Of a stretch of DNA of 64,000 bases, positions 54,058 to 63,883 are shown in pieces; position 1 is the stretch's first letter; each line of letters starts with the position of its first letter. The notes under the pieces are model-generated. The model was given only the letters and a program-made list of their open reading frames with translations, made no database searches and had not been told where the DNA came from. A program made the translations under genes and the position numbers. The stretch comes from Muribaculaceae bacterium Isolate-104 (HZI) (GTDB lineage Bacteria; Bacteroidota; Bacteroidia; Bacteroidales; Muribaculaceae), in the NCBI GenBank assembly GCA_003762715.1, contig RIBJ01000031.1:120010-184009 (forward strand), read 5' to 3'.

Positions 54058-55316
54058 ACTACAGAATATTTCCCCCGGAGGAGCTACTCTACGTAGAGAT
54101 AAAGTTGCCCCTGTCAAAAAGCATAAGCAACCGGGCGCTGATTGTCAACGCTCTTGCCGCCGGGTCAAAACCGCTGGCAGATGTTGCAGTGTGCGATGAC
54201 ACCTCTGTGCTGCAAAAAGCTCTTGCGTCTGATTCCGACGAAATAAATATCGGAGCCGCAGGCACCGCCATGCGGTTTCTTACGGCGTATCTCGCAGTAG
54301 CCGAGGGGAGTGAAACTGTGCTTGACGGCAGTGAAAGAATGCGGTGCCGGCCCATAGCGCCGCTTGTAGACGCGCTGAGGAGTCTTGGTGCGGAGATTGA
54401 ATACCTCGGTCAGACCGGTTTTCCGCCGCTGCGCATCAAAGGCAAGAAACTCAATGGCGGCAGCGTAAGCATCGATTCGGGTGTCAGCTCGCAATACATC
54501 TCGGCGTTGATGATGATTGCCCCGACAATGACCGGCGGGCTGTCCATCAACCTTACCGGCGAAGCCATATCACTGCCATATATCCACCTCACTGTCTCCA
54601 TTATGGAACAGTTCGGAGCCAAAGCCGCTTTTGAAGGCAACGTTATTACAATAGGCGCCGGTCAATATTCGGCGCCGGACAATTTCAGTGTAGAAGCCGA
54701 CTGGAGCGCGGCATCATACTGGTACGAAATCCAGGCTCTTACTTGCGGATGGACTGCTTTGGACGGACTTGTTGAAAACAGCGCTCAAGGCGATTGCAAA
54801 ATTGCAGAGATGTTCCGGCAGCTTGGAGTGGAAAGCAGCTTTGAAAGCAATCCGGTGCGCGCACATCTGGAGGCGACCCCGGAGCTTACTCCAAGATTTG
54901 AAGCAGACCTGACCGACAATCCCGATGTAGCACAGACCATTGCCGTGACATGCGCCATGCTTGGAGTGCCGTTCAGACTCAGCGGGTTGCGCTCACTCCG
55001 CATAAAAGAAACCGACCGAATAGCCGCCCTTGGAGCCGAGCTTCTCAAAGTCGGGATATTGCTTGCCACCGAGCAGCTTGAAGGTGACGAGATTATCAGC
55101 TGGGACGGTGTTCGCAGACCCCTGACGGCAATTCCGTCATTTGACACCTATGACGACCACCGCATGGCAATGGCTCTCGCGCCTGTGGCTGTTTTCATTC
55201 CCGGAATAATTATACGGAATGCCGAAGTCGTGTCCAAATCATACCCCGAGTTCTGGAATCACCTCAGAGCCGGAGGATTTACAATAGAGGAAGCTGACGG
55301 GGAGGGAACGGAATGA
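54054..55316 (+). CDS. aroA: 3-phosphoshikimate 1-carboxyvinyltransferase (EPSP synthase)
   Basis: AroA joins shikimate-3-phosphate and PEP on the way to aromatic amino acids. The 420-residue protein has LPLSKSISNRALI, GAAGTAMRFLTAYLA, RIKETDRIAALG and DDHRMAMALA. It is coupled to both neighbours by 4-base overlaps. No other shikimate gene is in the window. Confidence 0.96.
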   Translation: MNYRIFPPEELLYVEIKLPLSKSISNRALIVNALAAGSKPLADVAVCDDTSVLQKALASDSDEINIGAAGTAMRFLTAYLAVAEGSETVLDGSERMRCRPIAPLVDALRSLGAEIEYLGQTGFPPLRIKGKKLNGGSVSIDSGVSSQYISALMMIAPTMTGGLSINLTGEAISLPYIHLTVSIMEQFGAKAAFEGNVITIGAGQYSAPDNFSVEADWSAASYWYEIQALTCGWTALDGLVENSAQGDCKIAEMFRQLGVESSFESNPVRAHLEATPELTPRFEADLTDNPDVAQTIAVTCAMLGVPFRLSGLRSLRIKETDRIAALGAELLKVGILLATEQLEGDEIISWDGVRRPLTAIPSFDTYDDHRMAMALAPVAVFIPGIIIRNAEVVSKSYPEFWNHLRAGGFTIEEADGEGTE

Positions 55317-55744
55317 TTGCCGCTCTTATACTGCTCGCCGCCCTGACCGCCACAGGTGTGCTGCTGTATCTTTTCGACCGGCGCTCCGATGCCGGCAATA
55401 ACGGTTATGAGCCTGACAGCAGCGCCGCTCCGAAGAAAGATGCCTGCTGCGGCATGCACATCACATGCGAGAAAGACTCCCTGCTGAGTTCCGTCAGCTC
55501 TGAAATCGAATATTATGACGATGAAGAGCTTGACACATACGCCGGCAAAGCTCCTGAAGACTATTCGCCGGGAGAAATCGAAGAATTCCGGGAAATACTG
55601 CTGACCCTATTGCCTCACGACATTGCCGGCTGGGCTCGCAGCCTCCATTTGCGCGGCATAAGCCTGCCTGCCCAGGTGCGCGACGAACTGATTCTGATTG
55701 TCAGCGAGGCGCGTGCCGGTTTAAACACAAAAACAGATGCATGA
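55313..55744 (+). CDS. Small membrane protein with a Cys-His motif
   Basis: A 143-residue protein with one N-terminal membrane segment (2-20) and a Cys-rich motif CCGMHITC (Cys45, Cys46, His49, Cys52), followed by a soluble helical part. Three Cys and one His so close together could bind metal or Fe-S. It sits between aroA and a metal ABC permease, overlapping both (4 and 8 bases). The family is unknown to me. Confidence 0.65.
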   Translation: MIAALILLAALTATGVLLYLFDRRSDAGNNGYEPDSSAAPKKDACCGMHITCEKDSLLSSVSSEIEYYDDEELDTYAGKAPEDYSPGEIEEFREILLTLLPHDIAGWARSLHLRGISLPAQVRDELILIVSEARAGLNTKTDA

Positions 55745-56567
55745 ACTCCTGACATACAGCTTTTTCACAAATGCCCTCATCGGTCTCGCAATAATAAGTG
55801 TGGCGTCGGCTATGATTGGCACCTACATAGTCACACGACGACTGGTGTCTATCAGCGGCGGAGTCACTCACGCCTGTTTCGGAGGACTAGGACTCGGCTA
55901 TTATTTCGGACTGAATCCTATTTTCACAGCCGCCCTTTTCGCCATAGCCTCTTCCATGGGCGTGGAATTTCTGGCAACCCGCGGCAAAGTCCGCGAAGAC
56001 AGCGCTATAGCTGTAATATGGGCTATAGGCATGGCAATCGGCATACTGTTCGTGTTCATGACACCGGGCTATGTTCCCGAACTGAACGCATTCCTGTTTG
56101 GAAATGTGCTCACAATCGCCCGCAGCGATTTGTGGACATTCGCTATATACGCAGTTGCGCTCGCCATATTTTTCGCATTGTTTTACCGCACAATTGTTGT
56201 ATGCGCCTTTGACCGCGATTTTGCCACGGTGATTCACCTGCCTGTCCGGTTCGTCACATACTCAATGACTGTGTTGACGGCAATAGGAATAGTTCTGACC
56301 ATACGGCTTGTAGGTGTAATGCTGCTCATGTCCATGTTTGCGCTGCCGCAGATGATTGCCGAACTGTTTTGCCGGCGTTTCGGCAAAATGATGGCTGTTT
56401 CGGCTATTGCCTCCCTTGCCTGCTGTATCGGCGGACTGCTGCTGTCGGTAGTCATTGATGTGCCGTGCTCGGCAATGATAGTGATTGTAATGTGCGCCGC
56501 ATACGCGGTTCTTGCCATATGCGTGCCCGCTTTCAAACGAATGTCATGTAAAAGGAGTATACCGTGA
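55737..56567 (+). CDS. Metal ABC transporter permease (ZnuB/TroC type)
   Basis: A 276-residue permease with about eight membrane helices (TYIVTRRLVSISGGVTHACFGGLGLGY near the N-terminus is the family signature). It should form the membrane channel of a zinc or manganese importer. No ATPase or binding protein gene is adjacent, so it must use partners encoded elsewhere. It overlaps both neighbours by 4-8 bases. Confidence 0.88.
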   Translation: MHELLTYSFFTNALIGLAIISVASAMIGTYIVTRRLVSISGGVTHACFGGLGLGYYFGLNPIFTAALFAIASSMGVEFLATRGKVREDSAIAVIWAIGMAIGILFVFMTPGYVPELNAFLFGNVLTIARSDLWTFAIYAVALAIFFALFYRTIVVCAFDRDFATVIHLPVRFVTYSMTVLTAIGIVLTIRLVGVMLLMSMFALPQMIAELFCRRFGKMMAVSAIASLACCIGGLLLSVVIDVPCSAMIVIVMCAAYAVLAICVPAFKRMSCKRSIP

Positions 56568-59422
56568 CCCTGAAGAAACTTGTGTTGCTTTCAGTTCTTG
56601 TTTCGGGTATGGCGCTGCTTAGCGGCTGTTCCCTGAAAAAAAACACGGCTGCATCAAGAAACTATCAGGCTTTCATAACACGCTACAACATCTATTTCAA
56701 TGGAATCGAGCACTACAATGAAACCTTGAAAGAGATGGAAAACAGCTATGAGGATGACTTCACGACACTGCTGCCGATGCATCCAGCAGAAGCCCGAACC
56801 AATCCGAAGGCTCCCCAGCCGTCCGGGTCTTTTACCCGTTCTATTGAGAAAGCCCAGAAAGCCATTCAGCTCCGTTCGATAAAAAAACGCCCGCAGCGCA
56901 CTCCAGGAAAGAGCCGGAATCCCGAGTACCGCGAATGGCTCAAACGAGAGGAATATAATCCGTTCATACACAACGCATGGCTGCTGCTTGCCAAAAGCCA
57001 GTACATGGACGGAGACTTCTTGGGTGCCGCGTCCACATTCATGTATATAGCCCGCCACTTCGGCTGGCTGCCTGATATTGTCACTGAAGCCCGTATATGG
57101 CAGGCCCGCAGCTACTGCGCCGCCGGTTGGATTAACGAGGCGAGAGCTACCCTTGACCGTATTCGCCCCAAAAGCCTGACATCAAAGGAGCTCCGCGGAA
57201 TGTATGCGTTTGCCGATGCCGACATATGTATAGCCTCCGGAAAATACGATGACGCCACTGCTCCACTGCGCACAGCCATAGAAAATGCATCGGGAATCCA
57301 GAAAACAAGACTTACATTCCTGCTGGGGCAGCTGCTACAGCGCAAAAAAGACTACGCCGGGGCAAGCGAGGCGTTCAAAAAGGTCAACGGCAGTGTCTCG
57401 GCTCCATACCGCACACGATTCAATGCCCGCATACGACAGGGAGCGACTGCTTCGGAAGCTGATGCTGACAACGAGCTCAGAGCCATAAGACGCATGATGC
57501 GCTACGAACGAAACAAGCATTACCTCGACCAGATTCATTATGCCGAGGGCAACCTGCTTATTGCCAAGGGCGACACAGCGGGCGCCGTAAAGGCTTACTC
57601 CGATGCCGTGAACAAATCTGTAAGGCAAGGCATTGACATGGCGATTGCCAACATAGCGCTCGGAGAAATATACTTCACGTTGGGCGACTACGACAAAGCC
57701 CAGCCTTGCTACAGCTCGTCGGTCACCATGCTTGGCGAAGATTTCCCCAACCTGAAGACTATACAGCTGAGGTCGGATGTGCTTGACGAACTTGCAGTGC
57801 ACAGCCGCAATGTGCACATGCAGGACTCTTTGCTGCGGCTCGCCGACATGTCTGAGCCTGAACGCCTCGCTGCCATAAACAGAATAATAGATGAGCTGAA
57901 AAAACGCGAGGAAGAGGAGCGCAAAGAAAAGGAACGCCTGCTTCGCGAAGAGGAAGAACACGCCTCCGGCTCTGCAACACAGTCCGGCGGCTCTGCCCAG
58001 GCACCGACATCTTTCACACTCAACACCGACAACTCATGGTATTTCTATAACCGTAACGTCATGACCGCAGGTGCCGCCGAATTCCGCCGACGCTGGGGTG
58101 GCAGAAAACTCGAAGACAACTGGAGGCGGCGCAACAAAAGCGATTTCGCAGCCATGACAGACGATACAGAGGATACACCTGAAGCATCGCCCGCCGACTC
58201 CACCGGTACCGCACCCATCGACAATGCACATACTGATGCCGCACAGGACCCGCATTCTCCCGAGTTTTATCTTAAAGACATACCGCAGACGGAAGAACAG
58301 CGCTCTGCCGCTCACGCAATTATACAGGAGGGTCTGTACAATATGGGTCTGATACTGAAAGACAAACTCGAAGACTATGCAGCAGCTCAGAAACCGTGGA
58401 CAAGACTTCTTGAGCAATATCCCGACAATGTGTACCGGCTCGACACCTATTATAATATGTACCTCATGTTCATGCGCGCCGGCGATATGGCAAACGCTGA
58501 AAAATACCGCGCCCTGATTACAACTGAATTTGCCGAGTCGCCGCTTGGCTCAGCCATGACCGACCCGCGCTACCTTGAAAATCTCAAGGAAATGCCTAAA
58601 CGTCAGGAAGAACTGTATGAGCTGGCATATAATGAATTTATACAAAACAACAATTCCGCTGTCCGTGCCGCCGCCCGCGAAGCCAAGGAAAAATATCCTC
58701 TGAGCCCGCTCATGCCCAAGTTCCTGTTTCTCGAGGCTCTGACTCATGTGTCAGACGGCAACACCTCCGAATTCATTTCAAGCCTGCACACACTGCTTGA
58801 AAAATATCCCGATGCTGAAGCCGCGCCATTGGCATCCGCTTACATAAAAGGCGCATCATCCGGACGCCGGTTGCACTCCGGCGGAAACAATGCCGCTAAT
58901 CTATGGTCCACAAGGCTGGTTTCTCCTGAAAATAAAACCACAGAAGCTGTCAGCGATTCCATTACTCTTGACCTCAATCCGGAGCTTCCGCAGATTCTCA
59001 TGCTCACATATCCGGTTGACAGCGTGAATGCCAACGAAATTCTTTATGAAGTGGCTCGTTATAACTTCAACACATTCACCATACGCGACTTTGATCTTGA
59101 GCAGATGGAATTCGGAGGTCTCGGCATCCTTCTTATCAAAGGGTTTGCCAATATCGGTGAAATTTCAAGATATATGTCAATGATTGACGGTCCTGACGGC
59201 ATAGAATTTTCTCCTGACATAGTGCCTATTATCATATCTGAAGATAATTTTGCAGTAATTTTGCGAAACGGACTATCTTTGAACCAGTACCGCAAGGCTT
59301 ACGAAGATGCCTCTACCCGTGGAGTGCATGAGGCGGTGCTGCTGCCTGATGAGTACCCGGCAGAGGATGAAATGTACGGAGACAGCACTGACACCCAAAC
59401 AAAAACTGACGAAAATCAATGA
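56564..59422 (+). CDS. porW: PorW/SprE-like TPR lipoprotein
   Basis: A 952-residue lipoprotein (lipobox LLSGC, Cys22) with long runs of TPR-type helices, a charged Glu/Arg/Lys coiled segment near 440-465, and a C-terminal domain after about 790. The N-terminus (NYQAFITRYNIYFNGIEHYN) is that of SprE/PorW, a protein tied to type IX secretion and gliding in Bacteroidetes. Its partner PorX is encoded next, with a 4-base overlap. Whether a type IX system is present cannot be seen here. Confidence 0.85.
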   Translation: MTLKKLVLLSVLVSGMALLSGCSLKKNTAASRNYQAFITRYNIYFNGIEHYNETLKEMENSYEDDFTTLLPMHPAEARTNPKAPQPSGSFTRSIEKAQKAIQLRSIKKRPQRTPGKSRNPEYREWLKREEYNPFIHNAWLLLAKSQYMDGDFLGAASTFMYIARHFGWLPDIVTEARIWQARSYCAAGWINEARATLDRIRPKSLTSKELRGMYAFADADICIASGKYDDATAPLRTAIENASGIQKTRLTFLLGQLLQRKKDYAGASEAFKKVNGSVSAPYRTRFNARIRQGATASEADADNELRAIRRMMRYERNKHYLDQIHYAEGNLLIAKGDTAGAVKAYSDAVNKSVRQGIDMAIANIALGEIYFTLGDYDKAQPCYSSSVTMLGEDFPNLKTIQLRSDVLDELAVHSRNVHMQDSLLRLADMSEPERLAAINRIIDELKKREEEERKEKERLLREEEEHASGSATQSGGSAQAPTSFTLNTDNSWYFYNRNVMTAGAAEFRRRWGGRKLEDNWRRRNKSDFAAMTDDTEDTPEASPADSTGTAPIDNAHTDAAQDPHSPEFYLKDIPQTEEQRSAAHAIIQEGLYNMGLILKDKLEDYAAAQKPWTRLLEQYPDNVYRLDTYYNMYLMFMRAGDMANAEKYRALITTEFAESPLGSAMTDPRYLENLKEMPKRQEELYELAYNEFIQNNNSAVRAAAREAKEKYPLSPLMPKFLFLEALTHVSDGNTSEFISSLHTLLEKYPDAEAAPLASAYIKGASSGRRLHSGGNNAANLWSTRLVSPENKTTEAVSDSITLDLNPELPQILMLTYPVDSVNANEILYEVARYNFNTFTIRDFDLEQMEFGGLGILLIKGFANIGEISRYMSMIDGPDGIEFSPDIVPIIISEDNFAVILRNGLSLNQYRKAYEDASTRGVHEAVLLPDEYPAEDEMYGDSTDTQTKTDENQ

Positions 59423-60975
59423 ACAGCAATCCGAAAATACTCTGGGCTGATGACGAAATCGACCTTTTGAAACCCCACATTCTTTTTCTGGGAGCCAAGG
59501 GCTATGAAGTCATAACCGCAAACAGCGGAGTAGATGCTTTGCGGATATCTTCGGAAACGCCTGTCGACTTGATAATCCTTGATGAAAACATGCCCGGCAT
59601 ATCAGGTCTTGAGACTCTTTCGCGCATTAAGGAAAAAATGCCGCACATTCCGGTAATAATGATTACCAAAAGCGAGGAAGAAAGCATCATGGACCAGGCT
59701 ATAGGCAGCAAAATTGCCGACTACCTCATAAAACCGGTAAACCCAAACCAGATTCTCCTGTCCATAAAAAAAATACTGCACTCGAGCCGGTTGGTGGCTC
59801 AGAAATCGCTGGCAGACTATCGCGACGAGTTCTCTTTGATTTCTTCTTTGACCTACTCCGCCTCTACTCTTGACGAGTGGACTGAGCTGTATCGCAAACT
59901 CACCCACTGGCAGATAGAGCTTGAGGCTCCCGGCGCACCCACACAGATTGCCGAGATACTGTCTTCACAAATAGACGAGGCAAATGTGGCATTCGCTAAA
60001 TTTGTATCGCGCAATTACCGCCTGTGGCTTGAAGATTCTGAAACCGCGCCGCTTATGAGTCACCGGATCATGAGCCGGAAAATACTTCCGGAAATAAAAG
60101 CGGGCAATAAGTTGTGGCTCATTGTCATTGACAACTTCAGACTTGACCAGTGGATTACAGTCAGCGCTATGTTGGGCGACCTTTTCAGCATAGACTCTGC
60201 GCTTTACTGCACTCTGCTCCCTACTGCCACACAGTACTGCCGCAACGCCATCTTTTCCGGAATGCTGCCTGCCGAAATAGCACGCCTGTTTCCGGAGCTA
60301 TGGGTCAGCGAAGACAGTGACGAGGGGAAAAACCTTAATGAAGAGCCTCTGGTGCAATCGTTTATGAAACGAATGCGCCTGGATGCCTCAACATCCTACA
60401 CTAAAATAAACGATTCCGATGCCTGCTCACGGCTGATAGAACGATTTAACTCTTTGAAGAACAACGCCCTGAATGTTGTGGTAGTAAATTTTATCGACAT
60501 GCTTTCACATGCCAGAACAGAATCCAAGGCAGTACGGGAGCTCGCCGGAAACGATGCCGCATACCGCTCCATTACAGGCTCCTGGTTCATTCACTCTCCG
60601 CTCAAAGAGCTGTTTCAGTGCATAGCATCATCCGGAGCGCGTGTGATTCTGACAACCGACCACGGCACAATCAGGGTAGAAACTCCCGTAAAAATTGCCG
60701 CTGAGCGAAACATCAACCCTAACCCACGTTACAAGACCGGGCGCAACCTTGGTGTAGATTCATCGAAAGTGCTACGGTTTGACAACCCTGCGGAGTTCGG
60801 ACTACCCTCTGCCGGAATGACTTGCGAATATGTGTTTGCCAAAGGACGTGATTTCTTTGCATATCCCTCTAATTTCAACCACTACGCGCGACACTATCGC
60901 GACACATTTCAGCATGGCGGAGTTTCCATGCAGGAAATGCTTGTTCCGATAGCCACCCTAACGCCTAAATTTTAA
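59419..60975 (+). CDS. porX: PorX-like response regulator with PglZ domain
   Basis: A 518-residue PorX. Residues 1-120 are a receiver domain with phospho-acceptor Asp55 (LIILDENMPG), Thr83 and Lys105. After a helical linker comes a PglZ/alkaline-phosphatase-fold domain from about 215, with metal ligands in place: VIDNF (Asp238), the nucleophile Thr269 (LLPTATQY), FIDMLSH near 360 and TTDHG (414-415), and FQHGG near the end. Known PorX proteins bind zinc and act as nucleotide phosphodiesterases in type IX secretion control. Coupled to porW; tsaE follows 12 bp later. Confidence 0.92.
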   Translation: MNSNPKILWADDEIDLLKPHILFLGAKGYEVITANSGVDALRISSETPVDLIILDENMPGISGLETLSRIKEKMPHIPVIMITKSEEESIMDQAIGSKIADYLIKPVNPNQILLSIKKILHSSRLVAQKSLADYRDEFSLISSLTYSASTLDEWTELYRKLTHWQIELEAPGAPTQIAEILSSQIDEANVAFAKFVSRNYRLWLEDSETAPLMSHRIMSRKILPEIKAGNKLWLIVIDNFRLDQWITVSAMLGDLFSIDSALYCTLLPTATQYCRNAIFSGMLPAEIARLFPELWVSEDSDEGKNLNEEPLVQSFMKRMRLDASTSYTKINDSDACSRLIERFNSLKNNALNVVVVNFIDMLSHARTESKAVRELAGNDAAYRSITGSWFIHSPLKELFQCIASSGARVILTTDHGTIRVETPVKIAAERNINPNPRYKTGRNLGVDSSKVLRFDNPAEFGLPSAGMTCEYVFAKGRDFFAYPSNFNHYARHYRDTFQHGGVSMQEMLVPIATLTPKF

Positions 60976-60987
60976 CAACAATATAAT

Positions 60988-61419
60988 ATGTCAGTAAAAA
61001 ACATTACAATATCTTCTGTCGAAGATTTGCCCCGCGCGGCAAAAGAATTTGCCGCGCTCATGGATGACCGTACCGTTTACGCCTTCAGCGGTGAGATGGG
61101 TGCGGGTAAAACCACTTTCATAGGCGCACTGTGCAAGGAACTCGGTGTTGAAGACGATTTTGCAGGGTCGCCCACATTCTCAATCATAAACGAGTACCGG
61201 TCCGACACCACTGCCGAGCTGATATACCATTTCGACCTGTACCGTATAGAATCCATTGACGAGGCTTTTGACATAGGGGTCGAAGACTATTTCGACTCGG
61301 GCGCGCTGTGCCTGCTTGAATGGCCTGAACGCATTGCCGACATTTTGCCAAACGACACTGTCGATGTAAGGATAACTGTCAACGACGACGGCTCCCGCAC
61401 AATAAGCATAGACAATTAG
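60988..61419 (+). CDS. tsaE: tRNA t6A synthesis ATPase TsaE
   Basis: TsaE is the ATPase of the complex that makes t6A at position 37 of ANN-reading tRNAs. The 143-residue protein shows Walker [35 protein letters not shown] and LLEWPERI. It is the last gene of the long run. tsaC is encoded 2 kb away on the other strand. Confidence 0.95.
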   Translation: MSVKNITISSVEDLPRAAKEFAALMDDRTVYAFSGEMGAGKTTFIGALCKELGVEDDFAGSPTFSIINEYRSDTTAELIYHFDLYRIESIDEAFDIGVEDYFDSGALCLLEWPERIADILPNDTVDVRITVNDDGSRTISIDN

Positions 61420-61436
61420 AGCCGGCTCTTAGGGTA

Positions 61437-63236
61437 TCAATCCTCCGAATAGTGCCTGAGAACCCTGCGGTACGAATTGAAAATCTTTGATTTGGACACA
61501 AAGCCGACATACCTGCCGCCTTCAACTACCGGCAGATTCCAGGCGCCGGTGTCGTCAAAGATTTTCATCACCCGTTCCATGCTCTCCCCTACCTCGATGC
61601 TGGCGGGGGGCATGCTCATGAATGTGTGCACAAACATGCGGCGGTAAAGGTCGGGACGAAACATTATGTTTCTTATCTCGTCAAGAAGAACAACTCCGAG
61701 CAAGCGCCCTGATTCGTCAACAACAGGAAAAAGATTGCGGTTTGACTTTGAAATGACCTCAACCATCTCCTTAAGACTCATTTCGGGACGCACCGAGATA
61801 AAGTCTGTCTCTATCACATTGTTGATTTTCAGCAATGTCAGCACCGCCTTGTCCTTATGATGCGTCAGCAACTCTCCGCGCTGCGCCAGTCGCATGGCGT
61901 AGATGCTGTAAGGCTCGAACATCTTTATGGTGCCGTACGACAAGGTGCTGACAATGAGCAGCGGTAAAAACAGCTCGTAGCCGCCGGTAAGCTCGGCGGT
62001 AAGGAAGATGCCCATCAGCGGAGCATGCATTACACCGCTCATTACACCGCACATGCCCATAAGCGCGAAGTTCTTAACGGAAAGATCCAGTCCGAAAAGA
62101 TGATTTATCAGCGAAGCGAAGAAAAATCCCGCCATACACCCCACATAGAGCGAAGGCGCGAATGTGCCGCCGATGCCCCCGGAGCCGGTTGTGGCTGAGG
62201 TAGCAAACACCTTTGTGAGTATAATCAGAGCTATAAATCCAAGAATAAACCACATGTTGTCGCGGTCGGCATAAAATATCGACCCGTCAAGTATACCCTC
62301 CACATTGCCTCCGAGAAGACTCACTATAGAGCCGTAGCCCTCGCCGTAGAGCGGCGGAAATATGAACACAAGCACTGACAGCATCGCTCCTCCGGCGGCA
62401 AATTTAAGCCACTGTTTTTTGAGCGAGCTGAAATAGTTTTCCATCACATTGATGACACGGGTGAAATACAGCGACACCAGTCCGGTGAAAATGCCGAGCA
62501 GAATGGCAAACGGTATGCGCGATGTGGCAAACGGCTCGCTCTGTATAAAGAAAAACTCCACATCGTAGCCGGTAAACACATAAGCTATCGTAGCTCCGGT
62601 AATAGAAGCTATGAGCAACGGCATCACCGAAACGGTGGTGAGGTCAATCATCAGAACCTCAAGAGTAAACAGCATACCCGCTATCGGTGCCTTGAAAATT
62701 CCCGCTATGCCTGCGGCGGCACCGCAGCCCACAAGAATCATCAGTACCCTCGGACTGAGCCTCATCCACGACCCCAGGTTGGAGCCTATGGCAGCCCCGG
62801 TATAGACAATCGGGCCCTCGGCTCCGACACTGCCGCCAAAGCCTATCGTTATAGAGCTCGCAAGCAGGGAACTGTACATATTGTGGCGCTTCAACCGGCT
62901 CTTGTTCTGTGAAATGGCATACAGCACCTTGGTTACACCGTGGCTTATATTGTCACGAACCACATATTTCACAAACAATATCGTTATCAGTATGCCGACA
63001 ACAGGATAGATAAAAAACAGATAATTGCCTTCGGTGATGTCGAGATGCGAAGTCAGTGCCCCCGATATGAAATGTATCAGAGTCTTGAGAACAAGCGCAG
63101 CAAAGCCCCCGATAATACCTACTATCAGAGACAGGATAATAACAAACGTCTTCTCCTTGATGTGCTTTTCGCGCCACAGCAAAAAGGCGTTGAAACTGTC
63201 GAGCATACGCTGCCGAAGTGTAGTGCGCGCATCCAT
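61437..63236 (-). CDS. ClC chloride channel/antiporter with CBS domains
   Basis: A 599-residue ClC protein with about 10 or more membrane helices and a C-terminal pair of CBS domains (from about 455, then AWNLPVVEGGRYVGFVS). The selectivity loops are GSVGAEGPIVYTGAA and GSGGIGGTFAPSLYVG; the gating glutamate (AEGP) is present, which suggests a proton/chloride exchanger. It is co-directional with tsaC, whose stop abuts its start. Confidence 0.93.
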   Translation of the reverse strand: MDARTTLRQRMLDSFNAFLLWREKHIKEKTFVIILSLIVGIIGGFAALVLKTLIHFISGALTSHLDITEGNYLFFIYPVVGILITILFVKYVVRDNISHGVTKVLYAISQNKSRLKRHNMYSSLLASSITIGFGGSVGAEGPIVYTGAAIGSNLGSWMRLSPRVLMILVGCGAAAGIAGIFKAPIAGMLFTLEVLMIDLTTVSVMPLLIASITGATIAYVFTGYDVEFFFIQSEPFATSRIPFAILLGIFTGLVSLYFTRVINVMENYFSSLKKQWLKFAAGGAMLSVLVFIFPPLYGEGYGSIVSLLGGNVEGILDGSIFYADRDNMWFILGFIALIILTKVFATSATTGSGGIGGTFAPSLYVGCMAGFFFASLINHLFGLDLSVKNFALMGMCGVMSGVMHAPLMGIFLTAELTGGYELFLPLLIVSTLSYGTIKMFEPYSIYAMRLAQRGELLTHHKDKAVLTLLKINNVIETDFISVRPEMSLKEMVEVISKSNRNLFPVVDESGRLLGVVLLDEIRNIMFRPDLYRRMFVHTFMSMPPASIEVGESMERVMKIFDDTGAWNLPVVEGGRYVGFVSKSKIFNSYRRVLRHYSED

Positions 63237-63806
63237 TTACTCCCGTATTATTCTGATTAAACCGCCGTGCCCGAGTTTTATTACCGACGAAGGCTTTGCC
63301 TCCGGAGCCTCGTCACGGCGCGATGTGGCAACATAGTCTGCCGAATCAAGTATTTCGGAAGAGATGTCATTAAAACATGCCGGCGCGGCTGCTCCGCTTA
63401 TATTCGCCGACGTACTCACTATCGGCTTCCTGAACAGCCTGCACAGCGCGGCGCTCCACTCCTCGGTTGTAACGCGCACGGCGGCGCTGCCGTCTTCGGC
63501 AAGCAGTTCGGGCGCAAAACCGTGGGGTCGGTCATACACAATGGTTACCGGGCGCACACTCGCCTCAATCAGCTCAAAAGCCACTTCGGGCACATCGTCT
63601 ATCCAACGCTCCAACTCCGACACACTGCCCAACAGGGTTATCAGCGCCTTGGAGTCTGCCCTGCGCTTTATTTCAAATATCTTCCGCACAGCGGCGCTGT
63701 CTGTGGCATCGCACCCGATACCCCACACAGTATCTGTCGGATATACTATCACGCCGCCCTTACGGAGCGTGTCAACTGCTGCTTGAATGTCTTTACGGTC
63801 AACCAT
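63237..63806 (-). CDS. tsaC: L-threonylcarbamoyladenylate synthase (Sua5/YrdC/YwlC)
   Basis: TsaC makes threonylcarbamoyl-AMP, the first step of t6A synthesis. The 189-residue protein (from the ATG at 63806, MVDRKDIQAAV) shows KGGVIVYPTDTVWGIGCDAT, KRRADSKALITL and PIVSTSANISG. The longer frame to 63836 runs through the promoter box, so I reject it. It directly precedes the ClC gene in the operon. Confidence 0.93.
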   Translation of the reverse strand: MVDRKDIQAAVDTLRKGGVIVYPTDTVWGIGCDATDSAAVRKIFEIKRRADSKALITLLGSVSELERWIDDVPEVAFELIEASVRPVTIVYDRPHGFAPELLAEDGSAAVRVTTEEWSAALCRLFRKPIVSTSANISGAAAPACFNDISSEILDSADYVATSRRDEAPEAKPSSVIKLGHGGLIRIIRE

Positions 63807-63813
63807 TGCATTG

Positions 63814-63821
63814 CAAAGATA
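63814..63821 (-). promoter_or_regulatory. Promoter box for tsaC
   Basis: TATCTTTG on the minus strand, 7 bases before the ATG, so the leader is very short. The -33 element is unclear. Confidence 0.5.
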
Positions 63822-63883
63822 AGTAAAAACATTCACACATCATGCCATTGCCGCAATTATATGTGCCTGCCCCCACGGCTCTT

